A stretch of DNA of 64,000 bases from Endobacterium cereale (lineage in GTDB: Bacteria > Pseudomonadota > Alphaproteobacteria > Rhizobiales > Rhizobiaceae): the NCBI RefSeq assembly GCF_009617585.1, contig NZ_WIXI01000042.1, positions 177,145-241,144 on the forward strand. Direction: 5' to 3'. The position numbers were made by a program, and so were the translations under genes. Position 1 is the stretch's first letter, and each line of letters opens with the position of its first letter. This document shows, one piece after another, positions 28,334-37,642 of this stretch. Under the pieces are notes generated by a model, which was not told where the DNA came from, ran no database searches, and saw only the letters and a program-made list of their open reading frames with translations.

Positions 28334-28428
28334 ACCCGGCCATCGCTCCGTCCCCCCTCGAAATTTCGGCCCCATCTCTGCTAGATACCGGTTACAAGGT
28401 GATATCGCGATGGGATGGAGCAGCCAGT

Positions 28429-29091
28429 TTGAGAGTTCTTCTGATCGAGGACGATGCGACACTCGGCGAAGCGGTGCGTGACCATGTGGCGGCAGGCGAC
28501 CATGCCGTCGACTGGATGAAGACCATCGACACCGGCGGCGCGGCGCTCGCCACCACATCCTATGGCCTCGTGCTGCTTGACCTTCGCCTGCCCGATGGCA
28601 GCGGCATCGATCTCCTGAAGAAGTTTCGCGGCCAAGGCGGCACAACACCGGTCATCATCCTCACCGCTCATGACCAGATTTCCGACCGGATCGAGGGTTT
28701 GAACAGCGGCGCCGACGATTATCTTGTCAAACCCTTCAATCTCGGCGAACTGACCGCTCGCATGCTGGCCGTCAGCCGCCGTTACAGCGGCCGCCCGGTC
28801 ACGCTGGTGAAAATCGGCGAGCTGGAAATCGACGCCGCCGACCGGCGCGTGACGGCATCCGGCGAAACCATCACCCTGTCGGGCCGCGAATGGGCGGTGC
28901 TCGATGCGCTCGCGGCACGCCCCAATGCCGTCGTCTCCAAGGCCCAGATCGAGGAAGCACTTTACGCTTTCGGCTCCGAAATCGAGAGTAACACCGTCGA
29001 AGTCTATGTCAGCCGGTTGCGCAAAAAACTCGGGCGCGATCATATCGCCACGCTGCGCGGCATCGGTTACCGGCTGGGACGCGAGCAATGA
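28429..29091 (+). CDS. OmpR/PmrA family response regulator
   Basis: About 220 residues: a receiver domain (IEDD acidic pocket at 7-9, phospho-acceptor Asp51 in LVLLDLRLPDG, Thr79, Lys101 in YLVKPF) and an OmpR winged helix (GREWAVLDALAARPNAVVSKAQ, EVYVSRLRKKLG, LRGIGYRLG). It is expected to control the eptA-dgkA operon as PmrA does in enterics. The TTG at 28429 follows GGATGGAG by eight bases and starts the conserved MRVLLIEDD. An ATG at 28330, overlapping the dgkA stop as ATGA, would add 33 unusual residues and cannot be ruled out. Confidence 0.88.
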   Translation: MRVLLIEDDATLGEAVRDHVAAGDHAVDWMKTIDTGGAALATTSYGLVLLDLRLPDGSGIDLLKKFRGQGGTTPVIILTAHDQISDRIEGLNSGADDYLVKPFNLGELTARMLAVSRRYSGRPVTLVKIGELEIDAADRRVTASGETITLSGREWAVLDALAARPNAVVSKAQIEEALYAFGSEIESNTVEVYVSRLRKKLGRDHIATLRGIGYRLGREQ

Positions 29092-30491
29092 ACCCATTTG
29101 CGCGCCTCCCCGGCCCTTCGATGACGCGCCGGCTGATCTTTTCGATCACCGCCATGATGGCGCTGCTCTGGCTGCTGGCCGTCGGGCTCGGCCTCGTGGT
29201 GATGGAGGAGGAATATGCCGAAATGTTCGACGGCACATTGCAGGACACCGCCGAACGGCTGGTGCCGCTGGTGGTCGACGATCTCGAACACAGAGGCATG
29301 TTGGGAGGCCCATTGGGTGCCCTTGGCGACAACCGCCCGAGCGCTGCCCCGCAGCAGCTGCAGACCGGCAATTCCAGCGGCGACCGCGAATACCTGATCT
29401 ATCAGGTGCGCGACGCCGCCGGCCGTGTGCTGATCCGCTCGCATGACGCGCCGGAACCGGCATTTGAAACGCCGCTGAAACCCGGTTTCTGGAAAAATGC
29501 CACCTACCAGTTCTACACCGCCACCGATGACAAGGCGCAGGTGTTCATTCAGGTCGCGGATGCTTTCGAAAACCGTGAGGAAGCCTTGCGCGAAGGCGCA
29601 ATCGCTCTTTTCCTGCCGCTCGCTTTGCTGATCCCGGTCAGCGGCATGGCGATCTGGCTGGTCGTGCGCCGCGCGGTGCAGCCGGTCGGCGAATTGCGCC
29701 GCCAGATCGAGACCAAGGACGGCGGCAATATGGAGCCGATCGATGCTGCAATCCTGCCGCGCGAATTGCAGCCGATCGCCACCTCGGTCAACCTGCTGAT
29801 GACCCGGTTGCGCACGGCGCTGGATGCCGAGCGCGAATTCACCTCCAACAGCGCCCACGAACTGCGCACACCGATCGCCGGCGCGCTGGCGCAGACACAG
29901 ATGCTGATTTCCGAACTCAAGGAGCCGGCCAATCGCCACCGCGCCGGCCAGATCGAATCGTCGCTGTCCAGCCTCAGCCATCTGGCCGAAAAACTGCTGC
30001 AATTGTCCCGCGCCGAAGCCGGCATCGGTATCGCCGAAAAACCCGTCGATCTGACGCTGGTGCTGGACATGGTGCTGACCGATTTCCGGCGCGGCATGAA
30101 CGATCCGCAGCGCCTCATCCTGCATCGCGCCAAGGGGGCAAAGCTCAGCGGCCCGTTCAGCGAAGACGCATTCGCCATTGTGCTGCGCAATCTCATCGAG
30201 AACGCGCTGGTGCATGGAAAGCCGGGCACGCCGGTCGACGTGTTTCTCGATGATGGCGGGCCGGTGCGCATCGTCAACGATGCAGCCGTGATGACCGCCG
30301 CCGAACTCGCCGCGATCCGCAAACGGTTTTCGCGCGGCAAGACCGAGGCGGCAGGTTCCGGCCTCGGCCTATCCATCGTTGAACGCCTGCTGGGACAGAT
30401 GGGCGGTAAGTTGATTCTGTTTTCACGGGCATCGGGAAGAACGGGCGGGTTCGAAGCGCGGGTGGAATTGCCGGGAATCAAACAGACCTAG
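29088..30491 (+). CDS. Sensor histidine kinase (PmrB/QseC-like)
   Basis: 467 residues. Two membrane segments (about 16-38 and 172-193) bracket a periplasmic sensor domain of roughly 130 residues containing EEEYAEMF and DLEHRG acidic patches, which could bind cations or peptides. The cytoplasmic part has the H-box SAHELRTPIAGALAQTQ with His257, an N-box NLIENALVHGKPG, and SGLGLSIVERLL. It overlaps the response regulator gene by four bases. The pair should sense envelope stress and switch on eptA-dgkA. Confidence 0.9.
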   Translation: MNPFARLPGPSMTRRLIFSITAMMALLWLLAVGLGLVVMEEEYAEMFDGTLQDTAERLVPLVVDDLEHRGMLGGPLGALGDNRPSAAPQQLQTGNSSGDREYLIYQVRDAAGRVLIRSHDAPEPAFETPLKPGFWKNATYQFYTATDDKAQVFIQVADAFENREEALREGAIALFLPLALLIPVSGMAIWLVVRRAVQPVGELRRQIETKDGGNMEPIDAAILPRELQPIATSVNLLMTRLRTALDAEREFTSNSAHELRTPIAGALAQTQMLISELKEPANRHRAGQIESSLSSLSHLAEKLLQLSRAEAGIGIAEKPVDLTLVLDMVLTDFRRGMNDPQRLILHRAKGAKLSGPFSEDAFAIVLRNLIENALVHGKPGTPVDVFLDDGGPVRIVNDAAVMTAAELAAIRKRFSRGKTEAAGSGLGLSIVERLLGQMGGKLILFSRASGRTGGFEARVELPGIKQT

Positions 30492-30728
30492 CATCCTTGC
30501 TGATTGCTGCAGCTGTCAGGACGATGTTACACCCTATTGGACGGTTCAACGGCGACTTCCAGGCCTTCATGGGATCCGAACCGCCGTCTACGTCATTAAA
30601 ATCGTCATAAAAATGGTGAAGCGAGGCTCTCAATCTGCGCGCCCCGCATGACTGCGGACCAAACATGCCTTGCTGAGAGCCTCTCTGATCGCTATTGGTT
30701 TTCGGCGTTTCCAATCAAAGAGGATAAG

Positions 30729-30932
30729 ATGGCAACTGGTACCGTAAAGTTTTTCGCTCAGGACAAGGGCTTCGGCTTCATCACCCCGGATGACGGTGGA
30801 GCCGATGTGTTCGTCCACATCTCGGCTGTAGGCTTCGGCGGGTCCCTGACCGATGGCCAGAAGGTCAGCTACGACGTCGGCCAAGACCGGAAGACGGGAA
30901 AGTCGAAGGCTGAGAACGTTAGCGTTCTCTGA
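30729..30932 (+). CDS. Cold-shock family RNA-binding protein (CspA type)
   Basis: 67 residues, a complete cold-shock domain. RNP1 (KGFGFITP) and RNP2 (VFVHISAV) are intact. It binds single-stranded RNA and DNA and acts as an RNA chaperone. The 237-bp upstream gap would give the long 5' leader typical of csp messages. The in-frame upstream ATG at 30648 is not used because family members begin with MATGTVKFF and AGAGGATAAG precedes this start. Members of the family are often induced by cold or stationary phase; nothing here shows which. Confidence 0.95.
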   Translation: MATGTVKFFAQDKGFGFITPDDGGADVFVHISAVGFGGSLTDGQKVSYDVGQDRKTGKSKAENVSVL

Positions 30933-30938
30933 AAAAAA

Positions 30939-30969
30939 TTCCGGTCTCGTCGAAAAGGCGAGATCGGAA
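30939..30969 (+). terminator. Stem-loop after the cold-shock gene
   Basis: TTCCGGTCTCG (30939-30949) pairs with CGAGATCGGAA (30959-30969) with one mismatch around a nine-base loop; a T5 run follows at 30983-30987. It is probably the transcription end of the cold-shock gene. Confidence 0.55.
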
Positions 30970-30987
30970 CCAATGTGATTGCTTTTT

Positions 30988-31939
30988 ACCTTGATGAGAA
31001 ATGCATTTGTGACCCGCGGTATCAGCTAGGATGACTGGCGATGTCAACCCAATGAAATTACAGCATAAATTGCGTTATGAAATAGTAGGGTCGAGCACTA
31101 CCAATATTGCTGAGCGGTTTGGTAGGATATAAGTCTCCTGTTGGATTGAAGCCAAAGAGCAGTCGATTATCCTCCGAGATACCTGAACGCGGACGCAAAA
31201 CAAACAGCTTCTCATCGATTTCGCGAGGCGGCTGGGCATGAACACTGCCATCAACGCATTATTGATCCAGTGTTGAAGGCTCAGCGGTTCGAGATAGACG
31301 CGCAAAGCATGAAAGTAACTTTCACGCCATCGGCGAATTCGCAGTCAAGACTGCCAGAACAGCGACGATCAGCAGGATGATACCACTTGAAGCCCCTAGG
31401 CTGAGAAAATGGCGGATAGCGGATTGATTCTCTAAAACATGGTTCGCGCTTCCTTGGTGGAAGGTTGATCAAAGTCTCCGGGGATTGCGGGGAGAACCCT
31501 CAGCACGCGCTGTGCGAACATTTATGCCGGCAGGATGCCGATATCCGGTTCCGAAAATCTCAATGAGATTTATGACCGATCGCCATCAGTTCAACGCGAA
31601 GACATAATAATCCTCGCGGACGCACATCCAAAATCGTGGAAACCTATCTGACAGATAGAGAATATCGAAAATGCGAAACACAACAAGGGAAATACCACCT
31701 GTGGATTTCGCGATTGTTCTCACTATATTTTTTTGAACTCAGCCAAAATACTCGGAGCCATCGCATTTACTGCTCTGAAACATTGCGAACACAAGGAAAG
31801 TAGCCAGCATCCCGGGCACGATCATCTATCATTTTTCATCATATTATTTTGCTTTCGATACACTTTCCATGCGCAAGGGTTGACTGACACGCCATGAGCG
31901 GCATGCTTTTGGGTGAACCTCAAACGCCGAAAGGATGTT
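30988..31939. other. AT-richer gap with no convincing gene
   Basis: Almost 950 bp with visibly lower GC than its neighbours and many stops in all frames. Short open frames on both strands (for example about 76 codons leftward at 31075-31305) have no ribosome binding site or recognised motif. One perfect dyad is present, CTATCTG-A-CAGATAG at 31644-31658. The MscS gene promoter must lie near the right end. It may be a decayed gene or an insertion footprint. Confidence 0.45.
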
Positions 31940-34120
31940 ATGCCTCTCCGGAATGCTGCTGCCAGCCTGCTTTTCTTGCTGATCCTGATCTTCTCTCCCA
32001 CCCTGTCGAGCGCGCAGGAAGCATCACCGCCCGCTGCGAAATCTGCCAGCAGCATCGACGACCTTATTCGAATCTTGGAGAATGACGAGGCCCGCAACGC
32101 GCTTCTGACGCGATTGAAAAGCGAGGTTTCTACCGATCAGGCCAAGGCGCCACCGACGGAAGATCAAACGATTGCTAGGCAGATCGCCGAGCATACCCGC
32201 GCCGCAGCCGAGCAGATCATGGAAGGCGGTGCGGCGATCTGGAGCGGCGTGGCGGCCGTGGCGACGGTTTTTTCCGGCTCCGGTGAGGTGGATTACGGCC
32301 TCCTTCAGACACTCGCGCTCAATGTCGTTCTTGTCGGCGCCAGCCTGTTTGCATCCTTTTTCGTGTTGCGCATGCTGAGTTATGTCCTGCAACGCAGTCT
32401 GGACCGGCGCGCTGCTGGTCGCCCATGGCCGCTGCGGATCATCCTGACCGCCATTTCGACAATCGCCGACATCGTAACGGTCGCATTGGCCTGGAGTGCA
32501 GGATATCTGATCGCCCTGCAGGTGATCGGCGCCGGAGGCGGCCGCATGGACATCAACCAGACACTTCTGCTCAACGCCTTCCTGATGGTAGAAATGCTGA
32601 AGGTCGCCATACGTTTTGTGCTGCAGCCGCGCTTTCCGGCCCTTCGGCTTCTGTCGATCTCAGACACGACTGCAGCCTATTGGTATTTCTGGCTGGCGCG
32701 CGCCATCTCGCTTGTCGGCTACACGTTCATGTTTGCTGCTCCTGTCATCGCAACGAACGTTTCAGACACCGCCGCCCAGGCCATCCGCGTGCTGGTCATG
32801 CTGACAGCGCTCGTCATTGCGATCATCGTTATCCTGCAGAACCGCGATCGGGTGCGGCGTGTCCTGTCGTCCCGCGCATCCCATGGGCGTGGAGATTTCA
32901 TCAGCCGCAGCGGTGCGTTTCTGGCGGGCATCTGGCACGTGCTGGCGATTGCCTATCTCGTCGCCGCCTTTGTCGTCTGGCTGGTCAACCCGACGACGGC
33001 CCTGCCCTTCATGATTTCGGCAACGCTCAAATCCGTGGCCGCGGTCATCGTCGGCGGACTGGTGATCGCATTCATCGGCCGCTTCGCCAATGCCGGACTG
33101 CGGCTTCCCGATGACTTGAGGCTTCGGCTGCCGGCGCTCGAAGGACGGTTGAAGGCTTTTGTGCCACGCGTGATGCAGGTCATTCGCACCGTCGTCACGG
33201 TAGGCGTCGTGATTGCCGTCGCCCAGGCGTGGGGACTGATCGATTTTCTCGGCTGGTTGTCGTCGGAAGCCGGCCAGCGCATCAGCGGATCGGCCATTGC
33301 GGCGCTGATCATCCTATTGCTGGGTTTTGTCGCCTATCTCGCCGTATCCTCCTGGGTCGAATACCGGCTCAATCCCGAATTCGGCTCGATCCCGACAAGC
33401 CGGGAAAAGACCCTGCTGTCGCTGTTCCGAAATGCATTCACCATAGCGCTTGTGGTTCTGGTTTCCATGCTGGCGCTGGCGCAGATCGGCGTCAATATCG
33501 CACCGCTGCTGGCCGGTGCCGGCGTGCTTGGCCTCGCCATCGGGTTTGGCGCGCAAAAGCTGGTGCAGGACATCATCACCGGCGTCTTCATCCAGCTGGA
33601 AAACGTCATGAACGAAGGCGATGTCGTGGCCCTTGGCAGCGTCAGTGGCGTCGTCGAGAAACTGACCATCCGTTCCGTATCGATCCGTTCACTCGATGGC
33701 ACGCTGCACCTCATTCCCTTCTCGTCTGTCGATACCGTCTCCAACCTCGTCAAGGATTTCGGCTATCACGTGGCCGAAATCCGCGTCGCCTATCGCGAAA
33801 AGATCGCAGAGGTGAAGGAGGCCATGCAGGAAGCCTTCGACCTGCTCATGCAGACCGAATGGGGCGACCAGATCATCGACAAGCTCGACATGCATGGCGT
33901 CACATCGCTGGGAGAAAGCGCCGTTGTCGTGCGGGCCCGCATCAAGACGGTGGCCGGCGGCCATTGGGGCACCGGACGCGCCTATAACGAACTCGTCAAG
34001 CAGGTTTTCGACCGCCGCGGCATCGAAATCCCCTACCCGCATGTCACGCTTTACAAGGGCGACGAGAAAGCCGGCAGGTCACCTCCGCTTCAGCTTGAAG
34101 GCGGGTCGCAACCAACCTGA
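31940..34120 (+). CDS. MscS-family mechanosensitive ion channel (YbiO/large type)
   Basis: 726 residues. A signal peptide (LLFLLILIFSPTLSSAQ) leads into a periplasmic helical segment (about 30-110), then about ten membrane segments. The pore helix and upper beta domain of MscS are around residues 515-620: VNIAPLLAGAGVLGLAIGFGAQ, LVQDIITGVFIQLEN, then GDVVALGSVSGVVEKLTIRS. The C-terminal alpha/beta part ends IEIPYPHVTLY. It opens under membrane tension to let solutes out after osmotic downshock. The ATG at 31940 has GAAAGGATG before it and was preferred to a GTG at 31913. The osmolyte transporter downstream is a fitting neighbour. Confidence 0.92.
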   Translation: MPLRNAAASLLFLLILIFSPTLSSAQEASPPAAKSASSIDDLIRILENDEARNALLTRLKSEVSTDQAKAPPTEDQTIARQIAEHTRAAAEQIMEGGAAIWSGVAAVATVFSGSGEVDYGLLQTLALNVVLVGASLFASFFVLRMLSYVLQRSLDRRAAGRPWPLRIILTAISTIADIVTVALAWSAGYLIALQVIGAGGGRMDINQTLLLNAFLMVEMLKVAIRFVLQPRFPALRLLSISDTTAAYWYFWLARAISLVGYTFMFAAPVIATNVSDTAAQAIRVLVMLTALVIAIIVILQNRDRVRRVLSSRASHGRGDFISRSGAFLAGIWHVLAIAYLVAAFVVWLVNPTTALPFMISATLKSVAAVIVGGLVIAFIGRFANAGLRLPDDLRLRLPALEGRLKAFVPRVMQVIRTVVTVGVVIAVAQAWGLIDFLGWLSSEAGQRISGSAIAALIILLLGFVAYLAVSSWVEYRLNPEFGSIPTSREKTLLSLFRNAFTIALVVLVSMLALAQIGVNIAPLLAGAGVLGLAIGFGAQKLVQDIITGVFIQLENVMNEGDVVALGSVSGVVEKLTIRSVSIRSLDGTLHLIPFSSVDTVSNLVKDFGYHVAEIRVAYREKIAEVKEAMQEAFDLLMQTEWGDQIIDKLDMHGVTSLGESAVVVRARIKTVAGGHWGTGRAYNELVKQVFDRRGIEIPYPHVTLYKGDEKAGRSPPLQLEGGSQPT

Positions 34121-34331
34121 TCATGGCTCACGGCCGTGCCCCATTTCCACACCGTGATAAGCGCTTCCGGACAGCGCGGACGGCAATATCAGCGAAGTTG
34201 CGGCAGTTCCGTTGCCAGGAGGTGGACTTTGCATGACTGCCACCTAATTTGCACGATATCCCAATGAGATGACGCCCACAGGTGAGGCCGCATCATTTCA
34301 ACGCACGAAACATGAAAGACGATTCTCGATC

Positions 34332-36320
34332 ATGAAAAGCTTCATCATCAATCCTCCGGTCTTTTATGGCTCCATCATCGTCATCGGCCTTTTTCTGGCT
34401 GTTGGCGTGGTTCTACCCGGTCAGGCGGGATCGCTGTTTGGCGCGGTCCAGACTTACATTCTGGGCGCGTTCGGCTGGTTCTACCTTCTTTCCGTCGGTA
34501 TTTTCCTGATTTCGGTTCTTCTGCTCTGCTTCGGAAGGTTCGGCCAATTGAAGCTGGGGCCTGACGATTCCGTCCCTGATTTCCGTTTCGTCTCCTGGAT
34601 CGCCATGCTCTTTGCCGCCGGCATGGGCATCGGACTGATGTTTTATGCCGTCGGCGAACCGATGACGCATTTCATGGCGCCGCCCACCGCAGAGCCGCGT
34701 TCGGTCGAAGCCATGCGTGAATCGATGACGGTGACATTCTTTCACTGGGGCATTCATGCCTGGGCCATCTATGCCGTGGTCGGCTTGTCGCTTGCCTATT
34801 TCGGATATCGCTACAATCTGCCGCTGACGATCCGGTCGGGACTTTATCCGCTCCTGAAGAGCCGCATCGATGGACCGATCGGCCACGCAGTGGACATTTT
34901 TGCGATCGTCGGCACCATGTTCGGCATAGCGACCTCGCTCGGCGTCGGCGTTGCGCAGATCAATGCCGGCCTCAACCACCTTCTGGGCGTACCGATCGGC
35001 ATTGAAGTCCAACTGCCGCTGATCGCCGTCGTCACCGCAATGGCCACCGTGTCCGTGGTCACCGGCCTCGACAAGGGTGTGCGCATCCTGTCCGAAACCA
35101 ACCTGATCGTCGCCATCCTGCTGATGGTGTTCGTTCTCGTCGTCGGCCCGACAAGCCAGCTGTTTCGGGATTTCGTGCAGAACCTCGGCCTGTATTTCGA
35201 CACGCTCGTTCTGCGCACCTTCAACATCTACGCTTATGAACCGACCCCCTGGATCGACTCCTGGACCCTGTTCTACTGGGCCTGGTGGATTTCATGGTCG
35301 CCGTTCGTGGGCATGTTCATCGCCCGCATTTCGCGCGGCAGAACGGTTCGCGAATTCGTCACCGCCGTACTGTTCATTCCGGCCGGCTTTACCTTCTTCT
35401 GGATGACGGTGTTCGGCAATACGGCGATGTTCATCGATACGGGTGTTGCCGCCGGTGCACTGGGAACCGCGATTGCCGACGACGTTTCCGTCGGGCTGTT
35501 CAGGTTTTTCGAATATCTTCCCCTGCCCGCGATCACATCGACGCTCGCCGTTATACTGGTGTCGATCTTCTTCATCACCTCGGCGGATTCGGGCGCACTC
35601 GTTGTGGATTCAATCGCCGCCGGCGGCGAGACGCAGACCACGACCGGCCAGCGTGTCTTCTGGTGCGCCATGGAGGGTGTGGTGGCGGGTTGCCTGCTTC
35701 TCGCAGGCGGCCTGACGGCACTTCAATCGGCGACGGTCGCCAGTGCCCTGCCGTTTGCGGTGGTGATGCTTGCGCTTGTCCTGTCTCTTTATCTCGGCAT
35801 GCGCGAGGATCTGGCCCAGAGGGAAGCGCATGGGCAAAACCAGCTGCCCGCCGCGCAACCGGCCTCCGGCCAGACATGGCAACGCCGTCTCGCCCTGATG
35901 CTGACGGATGCGACGGAAAAGGATGTCAGGCGCTTCATCGACACACAGGTGCGACCGGCACTCGACCAGATGGCTGCGGAACTCAGTGCCAAGGGACGTC
36001 AGTCGGAGGTCGTAGAAGAAGCGGACGGCGCTATCGCCCTGCGGTCGCCCGCCGAAGGTGTCCGTGACTTCGTTTATGGTGTGACGCTGACCAATCACCG
36101 GGTCGCAAGCTTTACACCCGTGCGCGCCGGAGAAGCCGAGTTCCGTTATGAGGCGCGAACCTATTTCTCAAGCGGTAACCGTGGTTATGACGTGATGGGA
36201 ATGACGCGAGACCAGCTGATCAGCGATGTTCTGGCGCAGTTCGAACGTTACCTGCATCTCGTCCATTCGCCCGAATTGCAGCTCGTGCACGGCGCACCGG
36301 AACATCAGTCAGGCGTTTGA
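34332..36320 (+). CDS. BCCT family betaine/choline/carnitine transporter (BetT-like)
   Basis: About 662 residues, the long BetT form. Twelve membrane segments carry the family motifs: [23 protein letters not shown] region ([17 protein letters not shown]), [17 protein letters not shown], and the choline-box segment [19 protein letters not shown], followed by [13 protein letters not shown] cytoplasmic C-terminal domain of about 150 residues resembles the osmosensing tail of E. coli BetT. It should import choline or a betaine with protons or sodium, feeding osmoprotection or catabolism. An ATG at 34269 in the same frame is an alternative start; neither has a strong ribosome binding site. Confidence 0.9.
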   Translation: MKSFIINPPVFYGSIIVIGLFLAVGVVLPGQAGSLFGAVQTYILGAFGWFYLLSVGIFLISVLLLCFGRFGQLKLGPDDSVPDFRFVSWIAMLFAAGMGIGLMFYAVGEPMTHFMAPPTAEPRSVEAMRESMTVTFFHWGIHAWAIYAVVGLSLAYFGYRYNLPLTIRSGLYPLLKSRIDGPIGHAVDIFAIVGTMFGIATSLGVGVAQINAGLNHLLGVPIGIEVQLPLIAVVTAMATVSVVTGLDKGVRILSETNLIVAILLMVFVLVVGPTSQLFRDFVQNLGLYFDTLVLRTFNIYAYEPTPWIDSWTLFYWAWWISWSPFVGMFIARISRGRTVREFVTAVLFIPAGFTFFWMTVFGNTAMFIDTGVAAGALGTAIADDVSVGLFRFFEYLPLPAITSTLAVILVSIFFITSADSGALVVDSIAAGGETQTTTGQRVFWCAMEGVVAGCLLLAGGLTALQSATVASALPFAVVMLALVLSLYLGMREDLAQREAHGQNQLPAAQPASGQTWQRRLALMLTDATEKDVRRFIDTQVRPALDQMAAELSAKGRQSEVVEEADGAIALRSPAEGVRDFVYGVTLTNHRVASFTPVRAGEAEFRYEARTYFSSGNRGYDVMGMTRDQLISDVLAQFERYLHLVHSPELQLVHGAPEHQSGV

Positions 36321-36329
36321 TGCGCAAAT

Positions 36330-36354
36330 GATGGCCGGCAAGACGCCGGCCATC
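36330..36354 (+). terminator. First stem-loop after the BCCT gene
   Basis: GATGGCCGGC (36330-36339) pairs perfectly with GCCGGCCATC (36345-36354), loop AAGAC. No T-run follows, so it may act with the second stem-loop 28 bases later. Confidence 0.5.
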
Positions 36355-36381
36355 ATTCGATACTGTTGTTGGAATATCCGA

Positions 36382-36411
36382 AAACGGCGCGCCTCACGCG
36401 CCGTTTTTTTT
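36382..36411 (+). terminator. Rho-independent terminator after the BCCT gene
   Basis: AAACGGCGCG (36382-36391) pairs with CGCGCCGTTT (36397-36406) around CCTCA and continues into a run of eight T. This is the best intrinsic terminator in the window and separates the BCCT gene from the LysR gene. Confidence 0.88.
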
Positions 36412-36487
36412 CGTGGCACGGCAAATCATGGCCATTAGCAAACCGCCAAACATGGACGAATGACGTCCATTGCGCTTATCTGGCGCC

Positions 36488-37417
36488 ATGATCGACTTGC
36501 GCAACATAGAGACGTTTTTCTGGGCTGCCACGCTCGGCAGTCTGCGAGCTGCTTCGGAAAAGCTCGGCACCACTCAACCCGCCGTTTCACAACGCATTGC
36601 GGCATTGGAGCTTGCGCTGGGGGTAAAGCTGTTTGATCGGGCCGCCCGCGGCGTCAGATTGACAGCAAAAGGTCAGGAACTGCTCGCACATGCCGAGCAG
36701 TTGATCCAGGCCCGCAACGATCTCATTCAGGCAGCCCGCGATCACACAGCCATGACGGGCCGTCTTAATCTCGGCGTCGCAGAAACGATCGTACAGACCT
36801 GGCTGCCGACGCTGATTGCCGAGATCCACGGCGCCTACCCAAACCTGACGCTGGAGATCGAAGTCGATACCAGCGAAATGCTGCAATCCCATCTGATGAG
36901 CCGCAAGATCGATCTGGCTTTTCTGATGGGGCCAGTGCTGGAACCTCGGGTCGAGAACCGTCCCCTATGCACCTATCCGCTGGCCTGGATTGCCAAACCG
37001 GGCCTTTATCCCGCCAATGAAAACATCTCGCTGGACACGATATCGGCCCTGCCGGTGATCACCTACGGCTCCAACAGTACGCCCTACAGACAGGTGAGGG
37101 ACATGTTGCAGCGCTATCGCATCTCCTCGCCGCGCATGTATGGCAGCGCCTCATTGTCGATGATCGCTCGAATGGCTCTGGATGGGATCGGCACTGCCGT
37201 CATCACACCGATCTTTCTCGGCGCCGAACTGGATCGCGGCGAACTGGAGATTCTGAAGGTTGATGCAGGCCCGCTCAAGGATCTGCATTTCACGGCCAGC
37301 TGGATCGAAGGGCCGGGCAGCCATGCCGCCCGGGTGGTGACACACATGGCCCAGCAGATTGCCCAAAATAGCGCCGGCAATGTGCTGGCCAGCCGAGCAG
37401 ACGAAGCTGACACTTAA
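36488..37417 (+). CDS. LysR family regulator of the TRAP/amidase operon
   Basis: 309 residues. Helix-turn-helix at the N-terminus (ETFFWAATLGSLRAASEKLG, TTQPAVSQRIAALELALG) and an effector domain beginning GRLNLGVAETIVQTWLP. It lies directly upstream of, and in the same direction as, the TRAP transporter operon, with a 225-bp gap containing strong dyads (37424-37503). That context makes it the likely activator of the operon. The ATG at 36488 starts the conserved MIDLRNIETF; six codons upstream in frame are ignored. Confidence 0.9.
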   Translation: MIDLRNIETFFWAATLGSLRAASEKLGTTQPAVSQRIAALELALGVKLFDRAARGVRLTAKGQELLAHAEQLIQARNDLIQAARDHTAMTGRLNLGVAETIVQTWLPTLIAEIHGAYPNLTLEIEVDTSEMLQSHLMSRKIDLAFLMGPVLEPRVENRPLCTYPLAWIAKPGLYPANENISLDTISALPVITYGSNSTPYRQVRDMLQRYRISSPRMYGSASLSMIARMALDGIGTAVITPIFLGAELDRGELEILKVDAGPLKDLHFTASWIEGPGSHAARVVTHMAQQIAQNSAGNVLASRADEADT

Positions 37418-37423
37418 GAAAAA

Positions 37424-37503
37424 TTTATATCTCGCTTCCAAATATACGATTGGACAGGCTGTTTTTCGTGTCGTCTAATCCCATCCAATAAAAGCGATAT
37501 AAA
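37424..37503. promoter_or_regulatory. Nested inverted repeats before the TRAP operon
   Basis: TTTATATCTCGCTT (37424-37437) faces AAGCGATATAAA (37492-37503), and inside them ATTGGA (37449-37454) faces TCCAAT (37484-37489). The gap is AT-rich. The two dyads are not exactly co-centred, which favours two protein-binding sites, for instance recall and activation sites for the upstream LysR protein, over a single hairpin. Confidence 0.45.
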
Positions 37504-37642
37504 TCGCATGCATGGGAACAGACTGACTGACGCATTCAGCTGGCGTATATCGGGCCGATAGCCCGATAGCGATCTAGCCTTGAGCCTATGTTTGCCTTTT
37601 CTCATGTCATGCCCAATCGAGCAGAAGAAAAAAGGGAACGAC

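Noticed and set aside
30912..30929. GAGAACG / CGTTCTC hairpin at the end of the cold-shock gene as a terminator
   Set aside because: It lies inside the coding sequence and is followed by A-rich, not T-rich, sequence; the stem at 30939-30969 is a better terminator.
31075..31305. 76-codon leftward ORF in the AT-richer gap
   Set aside because: No ribosome binding site, no motif and no protein-like domain pattern.
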